A stretch of 64,000 nt of DNA, taken from positions 868,001-932,000 of the forward strand of contig NZ_LGTC01000001.1 in NCBI RefSeq assembly GCF_001262605.1. The letters are read 5' to 3'. Both the position numbers and the translations under genes were made by a program. This stretch comes from Pseudobacteroides cellulosolvens ATCC 35603 = DSM 2933 (GTDB taxonomy: Bacteria; Bacillota; Clostridia; Acetivibrionales; DSM-2933). The notes under the pieces were generated by a model, which did no database searches, had not been told where the DNA came from, and saw only the letters and a list, made by a program, of their open reading frames with translations. Shown here in pieces: positions 18,559-27,432 of the stretch. Every line of letters starts with the position of its first letter. The first letter of the stretch is position 1.

Positions 18559-18583
18559 TTTGTTATGGGAAAGTTTTGAAGTA

Positions 18584-18728
18584 GTGGAACGGCATATAAC
18601 AAATTAGAGATTTATGATGTTCAGAATGGAAAGAAAAACCCCAAAGATTACAAACCTTTGAGTGGCAAGGTATTTCTTAATTATTCGAATAAGAACATCA
18701 TGAATCTCTTGTTGTACTGAACCGCTAC
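18584..18728. repeat. Long imperfect inverted repeat, MITE-like
   Basis: The left arm (GTAGTGGAACGGCATATAAC, then AAATTAGAGATTTATGATGTTC) pairs imperfectly with the right arm near 18692-18728 (GAACATCATGAATCTCTTGT, then TGTACTGAACCGCTAC). The gap is about 70 bp. No transposase is encoded. It could be a miniature transposable element or a strong hairpin after the lipoprotein gene. Confidence 0.45.
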
Positions 18729-19005
18729 CAGTACTAAGGGAAATTAAAAATGTCTTTTACTTTAAAATTGCTATTTAGGGCGATAAATTTTATGCTAGAA
18801 GCCATAATATAACAACAAAATAGCTAAAAATAAGCATAGTTAAGAAGACCGTTCGAGGACGTCCAAGATAGGAGACGTTCAATAAATACCACGCAAAGAC
18901 CGCACATCGTGTGCGGATCAATGAAGAAGTGTGTTGTAGATATAGGATTTTCTGTTTATTATGAATGTTTCATGGTATTAATATTATTCATATGAGGTGC
19001 TAATA

Positions 19006-19623
19006 ATGAAATTTGCTAGAAAGATGCCATCTACCAATAATGAACTAAGCATCCAATTAAAGTCGGAAGGATGGAAAAAAATCAAAGAGCCTTCCAATTT
19101 GTTTACAACAATATTGTTTGCATTGCCATTTGCTTTTTTGACTGGTGGAATTGTTATTGCCATTACATATTTGCTCTCACCTTCATTATATAATTTTATT
19201 AACGATGAGCATGGTCTGAGATTAACTATTCGTATTGATGGTTTATTTATAATATTTATATTTGCAATACTGATTTTTATGCTGTTACACGAACTTATCC
19301 ATGCTTTATTGATACCAAATGTATTTCAATCAAATAACACTTTCTGGGGAATTAATGGCGTTTTTGGATTTGTATTTACTACAGAAGCAATAAAAAAAGG
19401 TAGATTTTTAGTCATCTCAATAATGCCATATTTAATTCTATCAATATGTTTACCTATATTACTTGCAACTTTTGGTTTACTAAATAGTTTTATTATACTC
19501 TTGTGCTTGATAAATGGCATGGGGTCATGTGTAGATTTTATGAATATCTGTCTAATAGCATTTCAAGTACCAAACGGTTGTTATATTAAGAATAATGGGT
19601 TTGAAACTTATTATAAAGGATAA
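19006..19623 (+). CDS. DUF3267-type membrane zinc-metalloprotease-like protein
   Basis: The ATG at 19006 is six bases after GAGGTG; an in-frame GTG at 18997 overlaps that site and is less likely. The 205-residue product has four or so membrane segments (ILFALPFAFLTGGIVIAITYLL, IIFIFAILIFMLLHELIHALL, VISIMPYLILSICLPILLA, SFIILLCLINGMGS). An HELIH zincin motif lies in the second, and D/N residues near the C-terminus (GSCVDFMNICL) could supply a third metal ligand. This is the DUF3267 layout. Function in the family is not well defined. Confidence 0.8.
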   Translation: MKFARKMPSTNNELSIQLKSEGWKKIKEPSNLFTTILFALPFAFLTGGIVIAITYLLSPSLYNFINDEHGLRLTIRIDGLFIIFIFAILIFMLLHELIHALLIPNVFQSNNTFWGINGVFGFVFTTEAIKKGRFLVISIMPYLILSICLPILLATFGLLNSFIILLCLINGMGSCVDFMNICLIAFQVPNGCYIKNNGFETYYKG

Positions 19624-19700
19624 CAACCTAACAGAAAGTACCAAATTTGCATATAAAGACATATAAACAAGTGGGGATCGGTATTTTAGGAGGTTTTAGT

Positions 19701-20114
19701 TTGAAGAATAGTTTAGTAGTAACAGCAGATTTAATAAATGACAAGGTAAAATTTTCAGGGGTATCACGGGATAATCATGAGATAATGATAGATTATGTAT
19801 CACCTATAGGTGATGATAATGGATATACTCCACTTGAACTGTTTCTCTTAAGTTTAGCAACCTGCAGTGGAATGACTATAATTTTATTGCTTAGGAAGAT
19901 GCATAAAGAGGTATTGGGGCTAAGAGTAATGGCTTCAGGCAATAGAAGGGATACTAATCCGACATATTTTGAAAGCATTTTTCTAACATTTGAAATTGAA
20001 TCAAAGGATGTGCAGCTTGATGATATGGAAAAGGTCTTAAGGCTGTCGGAAGAATCTATATGCCCAGTTTGGAATATGGTAAGAAATAATGTTGAAATTA
20101 CAAAACTGTTTTGA
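19701..20114 (+). CDS. OsmC-family peroxidase-like protein
   Basis: The TTG at 19701 sits behind AGGAGG (19689-19694) and gives a 137-residue protein; an earlier in-frame ATG has no ribosome binding site. It has the OsmC/Ohr layout: a small N-terminal beta part, the first catalytic Cys in LSLATCSGMTIILLL, and the second in ESICPVWNMV. Such proteins reduce organic hydroperoxides using a Cys pair. It is about the normal length and is a single-gene unit here. Confidence 0.88.
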   Translation: MKNSLVVTADLINDKVKFSGVSRDNHEIMIDYVSPIGDDNGYTPLELFLLSLATCSGMTIILLLRKMHKEVLGLRVMASGNRRDTNPTYFESIFLTFEIESKDVQLDDMEKVLRLSEESICPVWNMVRNNVEITKLF

Positions 20115-20132
20115 AAATTTTCCAGGAATTAC

Positions 20133-20161
20133 TTGACATTCACTATTGGAATGATTAGCAT
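20133..20161 (+). promoter_or_regulatory. Sigma-A-type promoter upstream of the malectin-SLH gene
   Basis: TTGACA (20133-20138), a 17-bp spacer and TAGCAT (20156-20161) precede the gene by about 120 bp. The -35 is consensus and the -10 moderate. Confidence 0.45.
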
Positions 20162-20278
20162 AATATTATATTTAACAATTTTATTATTTAAAGTTAATAC
20201 ATCAATTAATTGTAAATAATTGAGTTAAATTTTATTAAAATTGCTATCAAATAAAATATAAATTCTGGGGAATAAATT

Positions 20279-22423
20279 ATGTATAGAAAAATGGTTTGTA
20301 TCCTGATTTTAAGCCTGGCTATAGTATCACAGATGGTAAATACTCTGAAATTGGTGTCAGAGTCTTCCGCTTCATCAGCAATACCAGCCTTCCATGCAAC
20401 AATCCGAATTGATGGGGATGCTAATGAATGGAGTTCACTTCCTTCACAACAATTCCAAATTGCTGAAGGTACTGGCACCATTAAATCCCTTCATGCTATT
20501 CAGGATACATCAAGTCTGTTTTTATGTGCCAAAGTATCACAAGCACCGATAAGCAAAACCTATTTCTATATAGACAGTGACAATAATTCTGACACCGGAT
20601 ATCACCATTCTGAATGGTTACACTGTGGTGCCGATTATCTTTATATTGCAGAGGACAATGCTTTGTTTAAACATACCGGCAGTGGTTATGACGATACATT
20701 CAAATCAGTTGAACACCAAAACCCTATATGTATGTCCTCCATCGGTACCCATGCAGTAGAAGTTATGATAGATCTGTCGGTATTAGTAAAATCGGCAAAC
20801 GGCAATATGAAAATATCTGCTGTATTTGATAGTGAAAACTTTGCTCCTTGCGAAGGAACTGAACAAGCTTTATCTACATACACAAGTCAAAACCAATTGC
20901 ATCCACGCATTAATATACAACCTACACCAGTTCCTCTATATAATGTGCCATTTAGGATCGACACCGGGAGCAATTGGGACTATATCGACTCACAAGACAA
21001 TTTATGGATGGCAGATCAAGGTAATACAGGTGGAGACGTCACAGACCGCGGTGCAATTGAAATCAGCTCCTCTGGCAATGACCGAATTTATCAAACCGAA
21101 CGATATGGTATGAAGTCCTATAATTTTAATGTTACAAACGGATGGTATGAAGTCCATCTACATTTTGCCGAGACTTTTTCCTATATTGAAGAAAAAGGCA
21201 AACGTCTATTTGATGTGACTGTTGAGGATAAGACTTTATCAGGACTGGATGTTTTCAACGAAGCTGGTGGCAGAAATATAGCACTGATGAAAAAATTCTG
21301 TGTTAACGTCACAGATAATCAACTGAACATTATGTTTACTCCTCTTATAGAAAACGCCATGATTAATGGTATAGAAGTGCTGAACTACACTCCAACTCCA
21401 TGTCCTACCCAAACACCCACGCAAACTGTAACTCAAACGCCTACACAAATCGCTACATCTACGCCAACCGTGATTCCAACAGCTACATCAACCGCTACAT
21501 CTACGCCAACCATGATTCCAACAGCTACATCGACTGCTACATCTACACCAACAGCGATTCCAACACCTACATCGACCGCTACATCCACGCCAACCGTGAT
21601 ACGGACAAACACAACAACGTCTTCATCTTCTTCAATATGGACTGAAACACAATATTCAAAAACAACATCTACACCAACAACATCTACACCAACAACATCT
21701 ACACCAACAACAACACCTATACCAACAACAACACTTATACCAACAACAATGCCAACTATAACTAAAATGACAGCTTTACCTACTGCAAAGCCAACACCTA
21801 TACCTGCAATAATTTCAGAACCCATGCAATCAAAAAAACCATATACAGCTATTTCAGATATTGAAAACCACTGGGCAAAAGAACATATATTAAAGTTATT
21901 TAATAAAGGATATATTAGAGGATATGAAGATAAAACATTTAGACCTGATAATTATATTACTCGCAATGAAACCGCAGTTATAATTGCCAAGGCAGCAAAA
22001 TTAGATTCTATTGAAGATTCAGAGATATACTTTAGGGATAGAGATACAATACCTGTATGGGTAAAGCCCTTCTTAAGCATCATTGTTGATGTCAAGTTTT
22101 TAAAAGGTTATGAAGATAATACTTTTAGAGGTGACAATAATCTTACAAGGGCCGAAGCCGCTACTATATTTACTAATATGATATGCACAAAAAAGAAAAT
22201 ACCGTTTCCTAAAGAATCCCAAAATAACATGTCTGCTAAATTAATCAAATTCAAAGATTTCAATGCTGCTCATTGGGCAAATCCATACTTAAATACATTA
22301 ATTGAAAATGGAATGTTGACAGGTTACCCTGATGGAACTATTAGGCCTGAGAAAAAAGTTACACGTGCTGAATTTTCTACTATGTGTTCCTTACTTATCA
22401 ATCTATTGGAATACAAAGAATAG
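20279..22423 (+). CDS. SLH-anchored carbohydrate-binding surface protein (CBM9-like and malectin domains)
   Basis: The 714-residue protein has a signal peptide (residues 1-35). A CBM9/DOMON-like beta-sandwich covers about 40-190 (IRIDGDANEWSSLP...YIDSDNNSDTGYHH). A malectin domain covers about 222-365 (FRIDTGSNWDYIDSQ, GWYEVHLHFAETFS, LIENAMINGIEVLNY). A Thr/Pro/Ser linker follows, then three SLH domains (ISDIENHWAKEHILKLFNKG, FRDRDTIPVWVKPFLS, FKDFNAAHWANPYLNTLIEN). It should bind glycans while anchored to the cell wall. The linker is built from imperfect ACATCTACACCAAC-like repeats. It is convergent, 16 bp apart, with the Lon-like/zinc-finger operon. The same arrangement recurs at 54.7-60 kb, which suggests a functional link. 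Confidence 0.88.
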   Translation: MYRKMVCILILSLAIVSQMVNTLKLVSESSASSAIPAFHATIRIDGDANEWSSLPSQQFQIAEGTGTIKSLHAIQDTSSLFLCAKVSQAPISKTYFYIDSDNNSDTGYHHSEWLHCGADYLYIAEDNALFKHTGSGYDDTFKSVEHQNPICMSSIGTHAVEVMIDLSVLVKSANGNMKISAVFDSENFAPCEGTEQALSTYTSQNQLHPRINIQPTPVPLYNVPFRIDTGSNWDYIDSQDNLWMADQGNTGGDVTDRGAIEISSSGNDRIYQTERYGMKSYNFNVTNGWYEVHLHFAETFSYIEEKGKRLFDVTVEDKTLSGLDVFNEAGGRNIALMKKFCVNVTDNQLNIMFTPLIENAMINGIEVLNYTPTPCPTQTPTQTVTQTPTQIATSTPTVIPTATSTATSTPTMIPTATSTATSTPTAIPTPTSTATSTPTVIRTNTTTSSSSSIWTETQYSKTTSTPTTSTPTTSTPTTTPIPTTTLIPTTMPTITKMTALPTAKPTPIPAIISEPMQSKKPYTAISDIENHWAKEHILKLFNKGYIRGYEDKTFRPDNYITRNETAVIIAKAAKLDSIEDSEIYFRDRDTIPVWVKPFLSIIVDVKFLKGYEDNTFRGDNNLTRAEAATIFTNMICTKKKIPFPKESQNNMSAKLIKFKDFNAAHWANPYLNTLIENGMLTGYPDGTIRPEKKVTRAEFSTMCSLLINLLEYKE

Positions 22424-22439
22424 TTTTATGCATATGTAA

Positions 22440-23846
22440 TTAAGGATAAATGCAAAGGTTACGTATATAAAAGGTATCTTCCATTACTTCATCATCTTTA
22501 GCTCCAAAAGTAGTAGTAACATACAACTGTATTGTAATTAGATCATGTATGTTTATATTTTTAATCTCTTTCCAACTATTGTAAATAGCTATGTTGTCGG
22601 CAACTCTGTTACTATAAATTATTTTTAAATCTTCTGTATTTTCTTCTGACTGACGTTTATATGAAAAACCCAGTTTTTTATATCCAGGTGAGTCTTTAAA
22701 AATATCTGGCTTGGTTTTAATTTTAACATAACCATCCCCCTTAATAATAAAATGAATTTTGATAGCATCAAGGTCTTCATCATATGTCATATTAACCGTT
22801 GCATTTTTTGTTTTACTCTCCCAATTCTCTACTTTAAGCATTTTTATTGGTTCTAGCGAAGGAATTGGTAAGATTACCGGCGAAACAGCTACAGTTGGAT
22901 TTTGTGTAAAGGTAATCACAGCATTTGGTATAGGCGTTGGAGATATTGATGGAAAAGGAGTTACAGTTGAACTTGCAGTAACCATAGGTGCTATTAAAGG
23001 TGTAATAGATTTAATGGAATTAGGTTTTGGAGAATTGGTAGTTTCGATTTTTATATCTGGCTGTGTGGTACTACGTGTGGTACTAATAGAAGCTTTATCT
23101 TTCAAAAAATAAACTGAAGCAAATATTATTAAAGTTGTAGCTAATAATTTAATACCATTTTTATTTATAAAATTCAAAACTACGTTAATGTCTTTTTGTT
23201 CAGCTTTATATTGCTTTTGTGAAGTATCATCTCCGGAATTCTCTTCTGAATCGACACCTCCTCTGTTTTCCGAAATACCAAACAATGTAAGTATATCCGC
23301 TAGTGCCTTAACAGGTATAAGTTTTGGAAGATTTTCTATACTTCGGATTTCCTCATCTTCATTTATTAAATCCTCAACTTCGTCACGATCTTTTGAAGGG
23401 TATAACAATAATTCTATGTTGGAATTTACAGCAGCAAGTATTTTTTCCTTCAGACTGCTTACTGATCCTATTTCCAAACGATCGTTTATAGCACCGGTAG
23501 CCGCAATATTAAGAGGTATCTCCTCACCAGCTTTTAGTATGCCTTTATTTACTAAGTACAAAATAAAGGCTAAAGAAAAAGAAAGTTCTGCACTTTTTCC
23601 AACTATAGTACCGCCGGAAAAGCCAAAAATGCATATAGGAATAGGTGATAAAAGAATAGGGTTATTTGGAAATCTTGTTAATAGAAAATTATATGTATTT
23701 GTAATACTACACTGGACTGATTCTTTTAAATTATTCCCGCTAATTGTAGAACGGAACAATAATCCACTTTCACCCTCTTTACAGGGAATGGTAGAAATAA
23801 TTACTTTTTCTGCTGTCTTATCAGAAAACAAAGCCCATACGTTCAT
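22440..23846 (-). CDS. Membrane protein: Lon-like serine/lysine protease domain, one TM, Thr/Pro linker, extracellular CBM-like domain (gene C1)
   Basis: The start is the ATG at 23846 behind AAAGGTG, which aligns with the paralogue start (MNVWALF / MNVYALF). Residues 1-190 resemble the Lon (S16) proteolytic domain: candidate nucleophile Ser85 in IVGKSAELSFSLAF, AATGAIND, and candidate Lys133 in GSVSSLKEKILAAV, like GGLKEKLLAA of Lon. One membrane helix follows (about 231-248), then a Thr/Pro/Ser linker and a C-terminal domain of about 130 residues with a jelly-roll-like pattern. There is no signal peptide, so the protease part should be cytoplasmic and the end domain outside. The layout resembles RsgI anti-sigma factors, but with a Lon-like head. 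It is the last gene of an A-B-C operon duplicated at 56.9-60 kb. Confidence 0.75.
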   Translation of the reverse strand: MNVWALFSDKTAEKVIISTIPCKEGESGLLFRSTISGNNLKESVQCSITNTYNFLLTRFPNNPILLSPIPICIFGFSGGTIVGKSAELSFSLAFILYLVNKGILKAGEEIPLNIAATGAINDRLEIGSVSSLKEKILAAVNSNIELLLYPSKDRDEVEDLINEDEEIRSIENLPKLIPVKALADILTLFGISENRGGVDSEENSGDDTSQKQYKAEQKDINVVLNFINKNGIKLLATTLIIFASVYFLKDKASISTTRSTTQPDIKIETTNSPKPNSIKSITPLIAPMVTASSTVTPFPSISPTPIPNAVITFTQNPTVAVSPVILPIPSLEPIKMLKVENWESKTKNATVNMTYDEDLDAIKIHFIIKGDGYVKIKTKPDIFKDSPGYKKLGFSYKRQSEENTEDLKIIYSNRVADNIAIYNSWKEIKNINIHDLITIQLYVTTTFGAKDDEVMEDTFYIRNLCIYP

Positions 23847-23958
23847 TGTCAACACCTTTACAGTATTTAAAATTTAAAAAGTTTAATCAGTTTTCATCTT
23901 TTTAAATAAATAATAGAAGTAATCTTGAAGTATTTAACATGTTTCTTTTGGTTATACT

Positions 23959-24456
23959 TTACAAATTATCATTACGAATAATCAATTGACTTAAATCTAC
24001 GTTACTGGATAAAATCAAGCAGGCTAATCCGTCTTTGTCAATCTCTACTTTTTCTCGAAATTTTCCTGTATAAACAATTAAATTACCTTGGATCGATGGA
24101 TCAAGTACTTTTATTTCCATTAAAGACAATTCCTTGTTTTCCTCAATAGGACGCAAGGTGATATGATATTTCTTATTTGCAGTTTTAAATTCTTTTATAG
24201 ATTTATTTCCATCATCAGCACATTTATAATCCATAACATAATCACTGCTTGTTTTCCAAGCAAGGCCTAAAATAGGATTTGCTTTGATAATTTGATGTCT
24301 TTCTATAACTGAAGATACTCTTCTTGCTTTATCAATACATTTTTCACAATTACAAAGATGTTCTTCAATTTTACCTCGATGTACTAGATCGAGCTTTTGT
24401 AAATAATAATCTTCCAAAATATTTTGATCTATGCATTCAAAGGTATCGCAATTCAT
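23959..24456 (-). CDS. Zinc-finger anti-sigma-like protein (gene B1)
   Basis: The 165-residue protein begins with a zf-HC2-type pattern: a helix, then HLCNCEKCIDKARRV, giving the H-x3-C-x2-C signature of zinc-binding anti-sigma domains. The C-terminal half is beta-rich (KKYHITLRPIEENKELSLME, NLIVYTGKFREKVEI). There is no membrane segment. It lies 16 bp after the preceding gene and about 110 bp before the Lon-like gene. The paralogue at 58628-59131 has the same HxxxCxxC and domain order but little overall identity. An anti-sigma or scaffold role is inferred from the zinc finger only. Confidence 0.7.
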   Translation of the reverse strand: MNCDTFECIDQNILEDYYLQKLDLVHRGKIEEHLCNCEKCIDKARRVSSVIERHQIIKANPILGLAWKTSSDYVMDYKCADDGNKSIKEFKTANKKYHITLRPIEENKELSLMEIKVLDPSIQGNLIVYTGKFREKVEIDKDGLACLILSSNVDLSQLIIRNDNL

Positions 24457-24472
24457 ACCTATATCCTACTTT

Positions 24473-25327
24473 CTATGCTTTTAATTTTGAATCAAAAACA
24501 TTGATTATCCTGTTTTTAGCCCGCTCGTTCCACTTATCAATCAATTTAACTCTATTTAATTTAATCTTTTCCAAGTATATTTTTTGAGAGTCTTTTATTA
24601 AAGCAAAAAATTTCTTCAAGTTAATTGAAGGAAAATAATCATTTAATTTATGATTGAATAAATTATTTTCATATAAAAATTCTTCAAACGGCATAAAATT
24701 TATTAGGGTGACTGGGTATGGAATTTCGCTATTTTTCGAATATTCTGTAATAAACCCTGACAATAACTCATCAAGCCGTTTTTTCCTAAGTTTGCTCAGA
24801 ATTTTTTTTGTAACCCAACCATCCAAAAAATTTTTATAGCAAAAAATTAATTTTTCATGAGGACGACATTTTATTACAACTACGACCATTAATTCTCTTC
24901 TTATAATATCATCATAAACGGAAAATACGTCACATAGTACTCTTTTGTATTCATTTCCGTCAAATTTAATTGAATTTAAATAAGGCTCGTATACTTTTTT
25001 ATAGGCAAATTCACTACTCATAAGCCTTTTAAATAAATACACATATTTTTTACGCAAGCACTTATAATATTCCAATTCATCCGGCTGGGGTATTTTACTT
25101 TTGAATTCTTTTTTGTATTTTTTTGCCTTGTCGTAATAGTATTTATACAAGGCAAAATCGCATTGGAAATATAGCCATTCAAGTTCATCTGTATTTTTGG
25201 GAATATTCAAGTCAATCTTTTTAAAGATCTCAAGAACTTCATCCCTGTCCTCATCATTTAATGTATTAGCTCTGATATAACCTAAAATTCTTTTTTCATA
25301 TTCTTTAAAACTGATTATTAAGCTTAT
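24473..25327 (-). CDS. Unrecognised protein paired with the zinc-finger gene (gene A1); start codon apparently ATA
   Basis: The frame has its first ordinary initiator (TTG at 25210, no ribosome binding site) well inside the conserved region. Upstream the frame stays open to 25342 and encodes FKEYEKRILGYIRANTL, which aligns with YPEYETSCIGYIRIRTF of the paralogue. AAGGGG (25338-25343) stands eight bases before an ATA at 25327, the best-placed start, giving 284 residues against 272 in the paralogue. Either ATA initiates weakly or an ATG has mutated. The protein is basic and helical, with a shared motif PH..I.YC.KN.L...P..KI and EIP. No family is recognised; position before a zinc-finger gene would fit a divergent sigma-like or partner protein. 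Confidence 0.65.
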   Translation of the reverse strand: MSLIISFKEYEKRILGYIRANTLNDEDRDEVLEIFKKIDLNIPKNTDELEWLYFQCDFALYKYYYDKAKKYKKEFKSKIPQPDELEYYKCLRKKYVYLFKRLMSSEFAYKKVYEPYLNSIKFDGNEYKRVLCDVFSVYDDIIRRELMVVVVIKCRPHEKLIFCYKNFLDGWVTKKILSKLRKKRLDELLSGFITEYSKNSEIPYPVTLINFMPFEEFLYENNLFNHKLNDYFPSINLKKFFALIKDSQKIYLEKIKLNRVKLIDKWNERAKNRIINVFDSKLKA

Positions 25328-25570
25328 GTTAACAACCCCTTAAAAATAAAATATTTTTTATATTAATTAGCTAATTAGTTATAGTTTGGTAATTTCACTT
25401 TTCTTAATTATTATATATCGTCATACTTAATAAAACAATGATATCTTACTTTAAAATTCAAAATTTATAATTTAATTCCTAATTTTTGTCGGAAAATGAA
25501 AATCATATGATATATTTTTTGAAGATTAGAACAGTAACTTAAGCAATCAACGTTGAAGGGAGTTGTGAGC

Positions 25571-26281
25571 ATGTCGATAATAAAAAAATTAGAAGAAAAC
25601 TATTATTCAAAAGCAATTGAAGAAAAGGCAAGGGACTATTTTGAAAACAAAACAGATGTCAATCTTGAGGAGGTAATTAATTCAATCAAGCCTATCATCA
25701 AACACTTTGCCTTTAAGTATAGGAGAAATGAACTTGTAAGCGATTTGATACAAGAAGGTTATATAGGGTTTTTAAAAGCGTTAAAAGCCTATTCATATGT
25801 TGAGGGAGCAAAATTCACAACCTTTGCATGCCACTACATTCACGGAGAAATAAGGCATTTTTTAAGAAAAGAAAATTCATATTATAAGCCTGGCGATTCA
25901 CTCAACCTCGACAGCAAGATAAAGAGCTTTATTGAGAATAAAAGGACTCCTACAGTCACTGAAATATCAAAGGAATTCAATATTACATATAATTATGTAG
26001 TAAGAATATTGAACACAGGTCTTATATCTCTAGATGATCTGGAAACAACATCTCATCATATTCCATATAATGATGAAAATGGTATAATTGAAAACAGGTT
26101 GCTTTTAAAACAATTAATTAACAATCTTGAACCAACGTTTAAACAAGTGCTAATTATGACATATTATAAGGATTTTTCACAGGTAAAGGTTGGGAAAGAG
26201 TTAGGAATGAATCAAAGAAAAGTGTCACGTATATTACACAAGTGTTTAGTAACACTTAGAAACGAGATGTGTATAAGTTGA
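25571..26281 (+). CDS. SigB/SigF/SigG-like alternative sigma factor
   Basis: The ATG at 25571 follows AAGGGAG by eight bases and gives 236 residues. Region 2 is clear (DLIQEGYIGFLKALKAYSYV, then KFTTFACHYIHGEIRHFLRK), with the core-binding and -10-melting residues of the sporulation/stress sigma-70 group. A region 3-like segment (TPTVTEISKEFNITYNYVVRIL) and a region 4 HTH (QVKVGKELGMNQRKVSRILH) follow. It stands alone between the A-B-C operon (divergent) and the TasA-like operon (convergent). No anti-sigma factor is directly co-transcribed. Candidate target promoters with a GTCTAA/GGTTAA pattern lie in the TasA-like operon. Confidence 0.88.
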   Translation: MSIIKKLEENYYSKAIEEKARDYFENKTDVNLEEVINSIKPIIKHFAFKYRRNELVSDLIQEGYIGFLKALKAYSYVEGAKFTTFACHYIHGEIRHFLRKENSYYKPGDSLNLDSKIKSFIENKRTPTVTEISKEFNITYNYVVRILNTGLISLDDLETTSHHIPYNDENGIIENRLLLKQLINNLEPTFKQVLIMTYYKDFSQVKVGKELGMNQRKVSRILHKCLVTLRNEMCIS

Positions 26282-26304
26282 ATATAAATAACAACTAATA
26301 ACTT

Positions 26305-26342
26305 AGGGGTTTATTGTTAAAAGACTTTAAACCCCTTTATAA
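26305..26342. terminator. Bidirectional terminator between the sigma gene and the DUF5305 gene
   Basis: AGGGGTTTA and TAAACCCCT form a perfect 9-bp stem with a 14-nt loop. T-rich flanks lie on the plus side, between two convergent genes. Confidence 0.65.
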
Positions 26343-26365
26343 ATTAAGAATAGGTAATTTGGCAG

Positions 26366-27400
26366 TTAATTACAGTCTGTTACAGTGCATATAAAGTTTT
26401 TATTCTCACTTAGTATGAAGAAATTTGAGGATTTATCATTATCTAATATATTATAAAGTATTGGTTTTCCAAGTTCATCTGAAGCTTTAAGAAGGTCATC
26501 AAAAGAATGTACTCGTATACTATTATCCAAGGTTAAATATCTCTCGTCACAGATATTGACAATACGCATATTATATTTTCTTAGAATATATTGTACTTTT
26601 TTATTCTGCTCACTAGTCTCCTTGCCTCTGACATATAAAAAAAGTATAAATAGGCCTAGAACACATATACCCACTATAATTGAAAAGAATATGACCTGAT
26701 TGCTTTTTATTATAACAACGGGTTTTATGTTTTCTATTATACAATTTTCTTTTATCTCTTTGTCACCTGTAATAACAAAATAATCCTCTGAAAGTGGTAT
26801 TATTAAATTGGGTGCTATAGAATTCCGGTAAATTCCATTAACACTGTCATGAGCTTCAACAGAAATATTAAAATTTATTATTAAATTAGCTTTGGAGTTT
26901 ATTTTATATTCTTCCAAAACATTTTTCACAAAAGAATTATACTTTTCCAGTTCCAAGATTAGTTTCCTATTTATAGATATATTCCCCTTGGACTTTTCTC
27001 TTACTTTGGGTTCCAGCAAGTAACTTTTTGACCAAAGCCTTTCTTTCTCACCATTTTGCTCGTAAGCTTCAATAGTCGCACTTATACTGTAATCGACAGC
27101 AACATCTCCTCCTGTATTTCCTGTAAAATTGTAATCGAAGTTCATATTTATATTTTCAATCATTCCAGTAATATATTTTTCCCCTGAATTGGGAATTTCG
27201 CTGTTGTAAATGGGATTTGGCTTTAAGTTCACGTCATAACTGATAATGCCTTTATGATTTCCCACATCTTTTTTTTCAGTAATTTCAACCGTTTTTCTTT
27301 GTAGAAGTGAATAAACCAGCAAAGTTGAAGAAAAAATCGAAAAGCCCAGGAATATTATTATTAATCTTAATTTAATAGGTTTACTTAATTCCATAGCCAT
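26366..27400 (-). CDS. DUF5305-type membrane protein of the TasA/SipW-like locus
   Basis: The 344-residue protein has an N-terminal membrane helix (LRLIIIFLGFSIFSSTLLVYSLL) and an extracellular beta-rich domain of about 210 residues (EKYITGMIENINMNFDY, SYLLEPKVREKSKGNIS). A second helix (IIVGICVLGLFILFLYV) and a cytoplasmic tail of about 75 residues complete it. This matches DUF5305 proteins found beside SipW-type signal peptidases. It starts 32 bp after the peptidase gene and shares its operon. A role in processing or assembly of the fibre-like protein is inferred from context. Confidence 0.75.
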   Translation of the reverse strand: MAMELSKPIKLRLIIIFLGFSIFSSTLLVYSLLQRKTVEITEKKDVGNHKGIISYDVNLKPNPIYNSEIPNSGEKYITGMIENINMNFDYNFTGNTGGDVAVDYSISATIEAYEQNGEKERLWSKSYLLEPKVREKSKGNISINRKLILELEKYNSFVKNVLEEYKINSKANLIINFNISVEAHDSVNGIYRNSIAPNLIIPLSEDYFVITGDKEIKENCIIENIKPVVIIKSNQVIFFSIIVGICVLGLFILFLYVRGKETSEQNKKVQYILRKYNMRIVNICDERYLTLDNSIRVHSFDDLLKASDELGKPILYNILDNDKSSNFFILSENKNFICTVTDCN

Positions 27401-27432
27401 TTTTTAATACCCCCTTTTATATTCATTCAATA

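Noticed and set aside
22440..25210. SigI/RsgI pair
   Set aside because: The layout is similar, but the membrane protein has a Lon-like head instead of an RsgI anti-sigma domain and the partner shows no SigI region 2.
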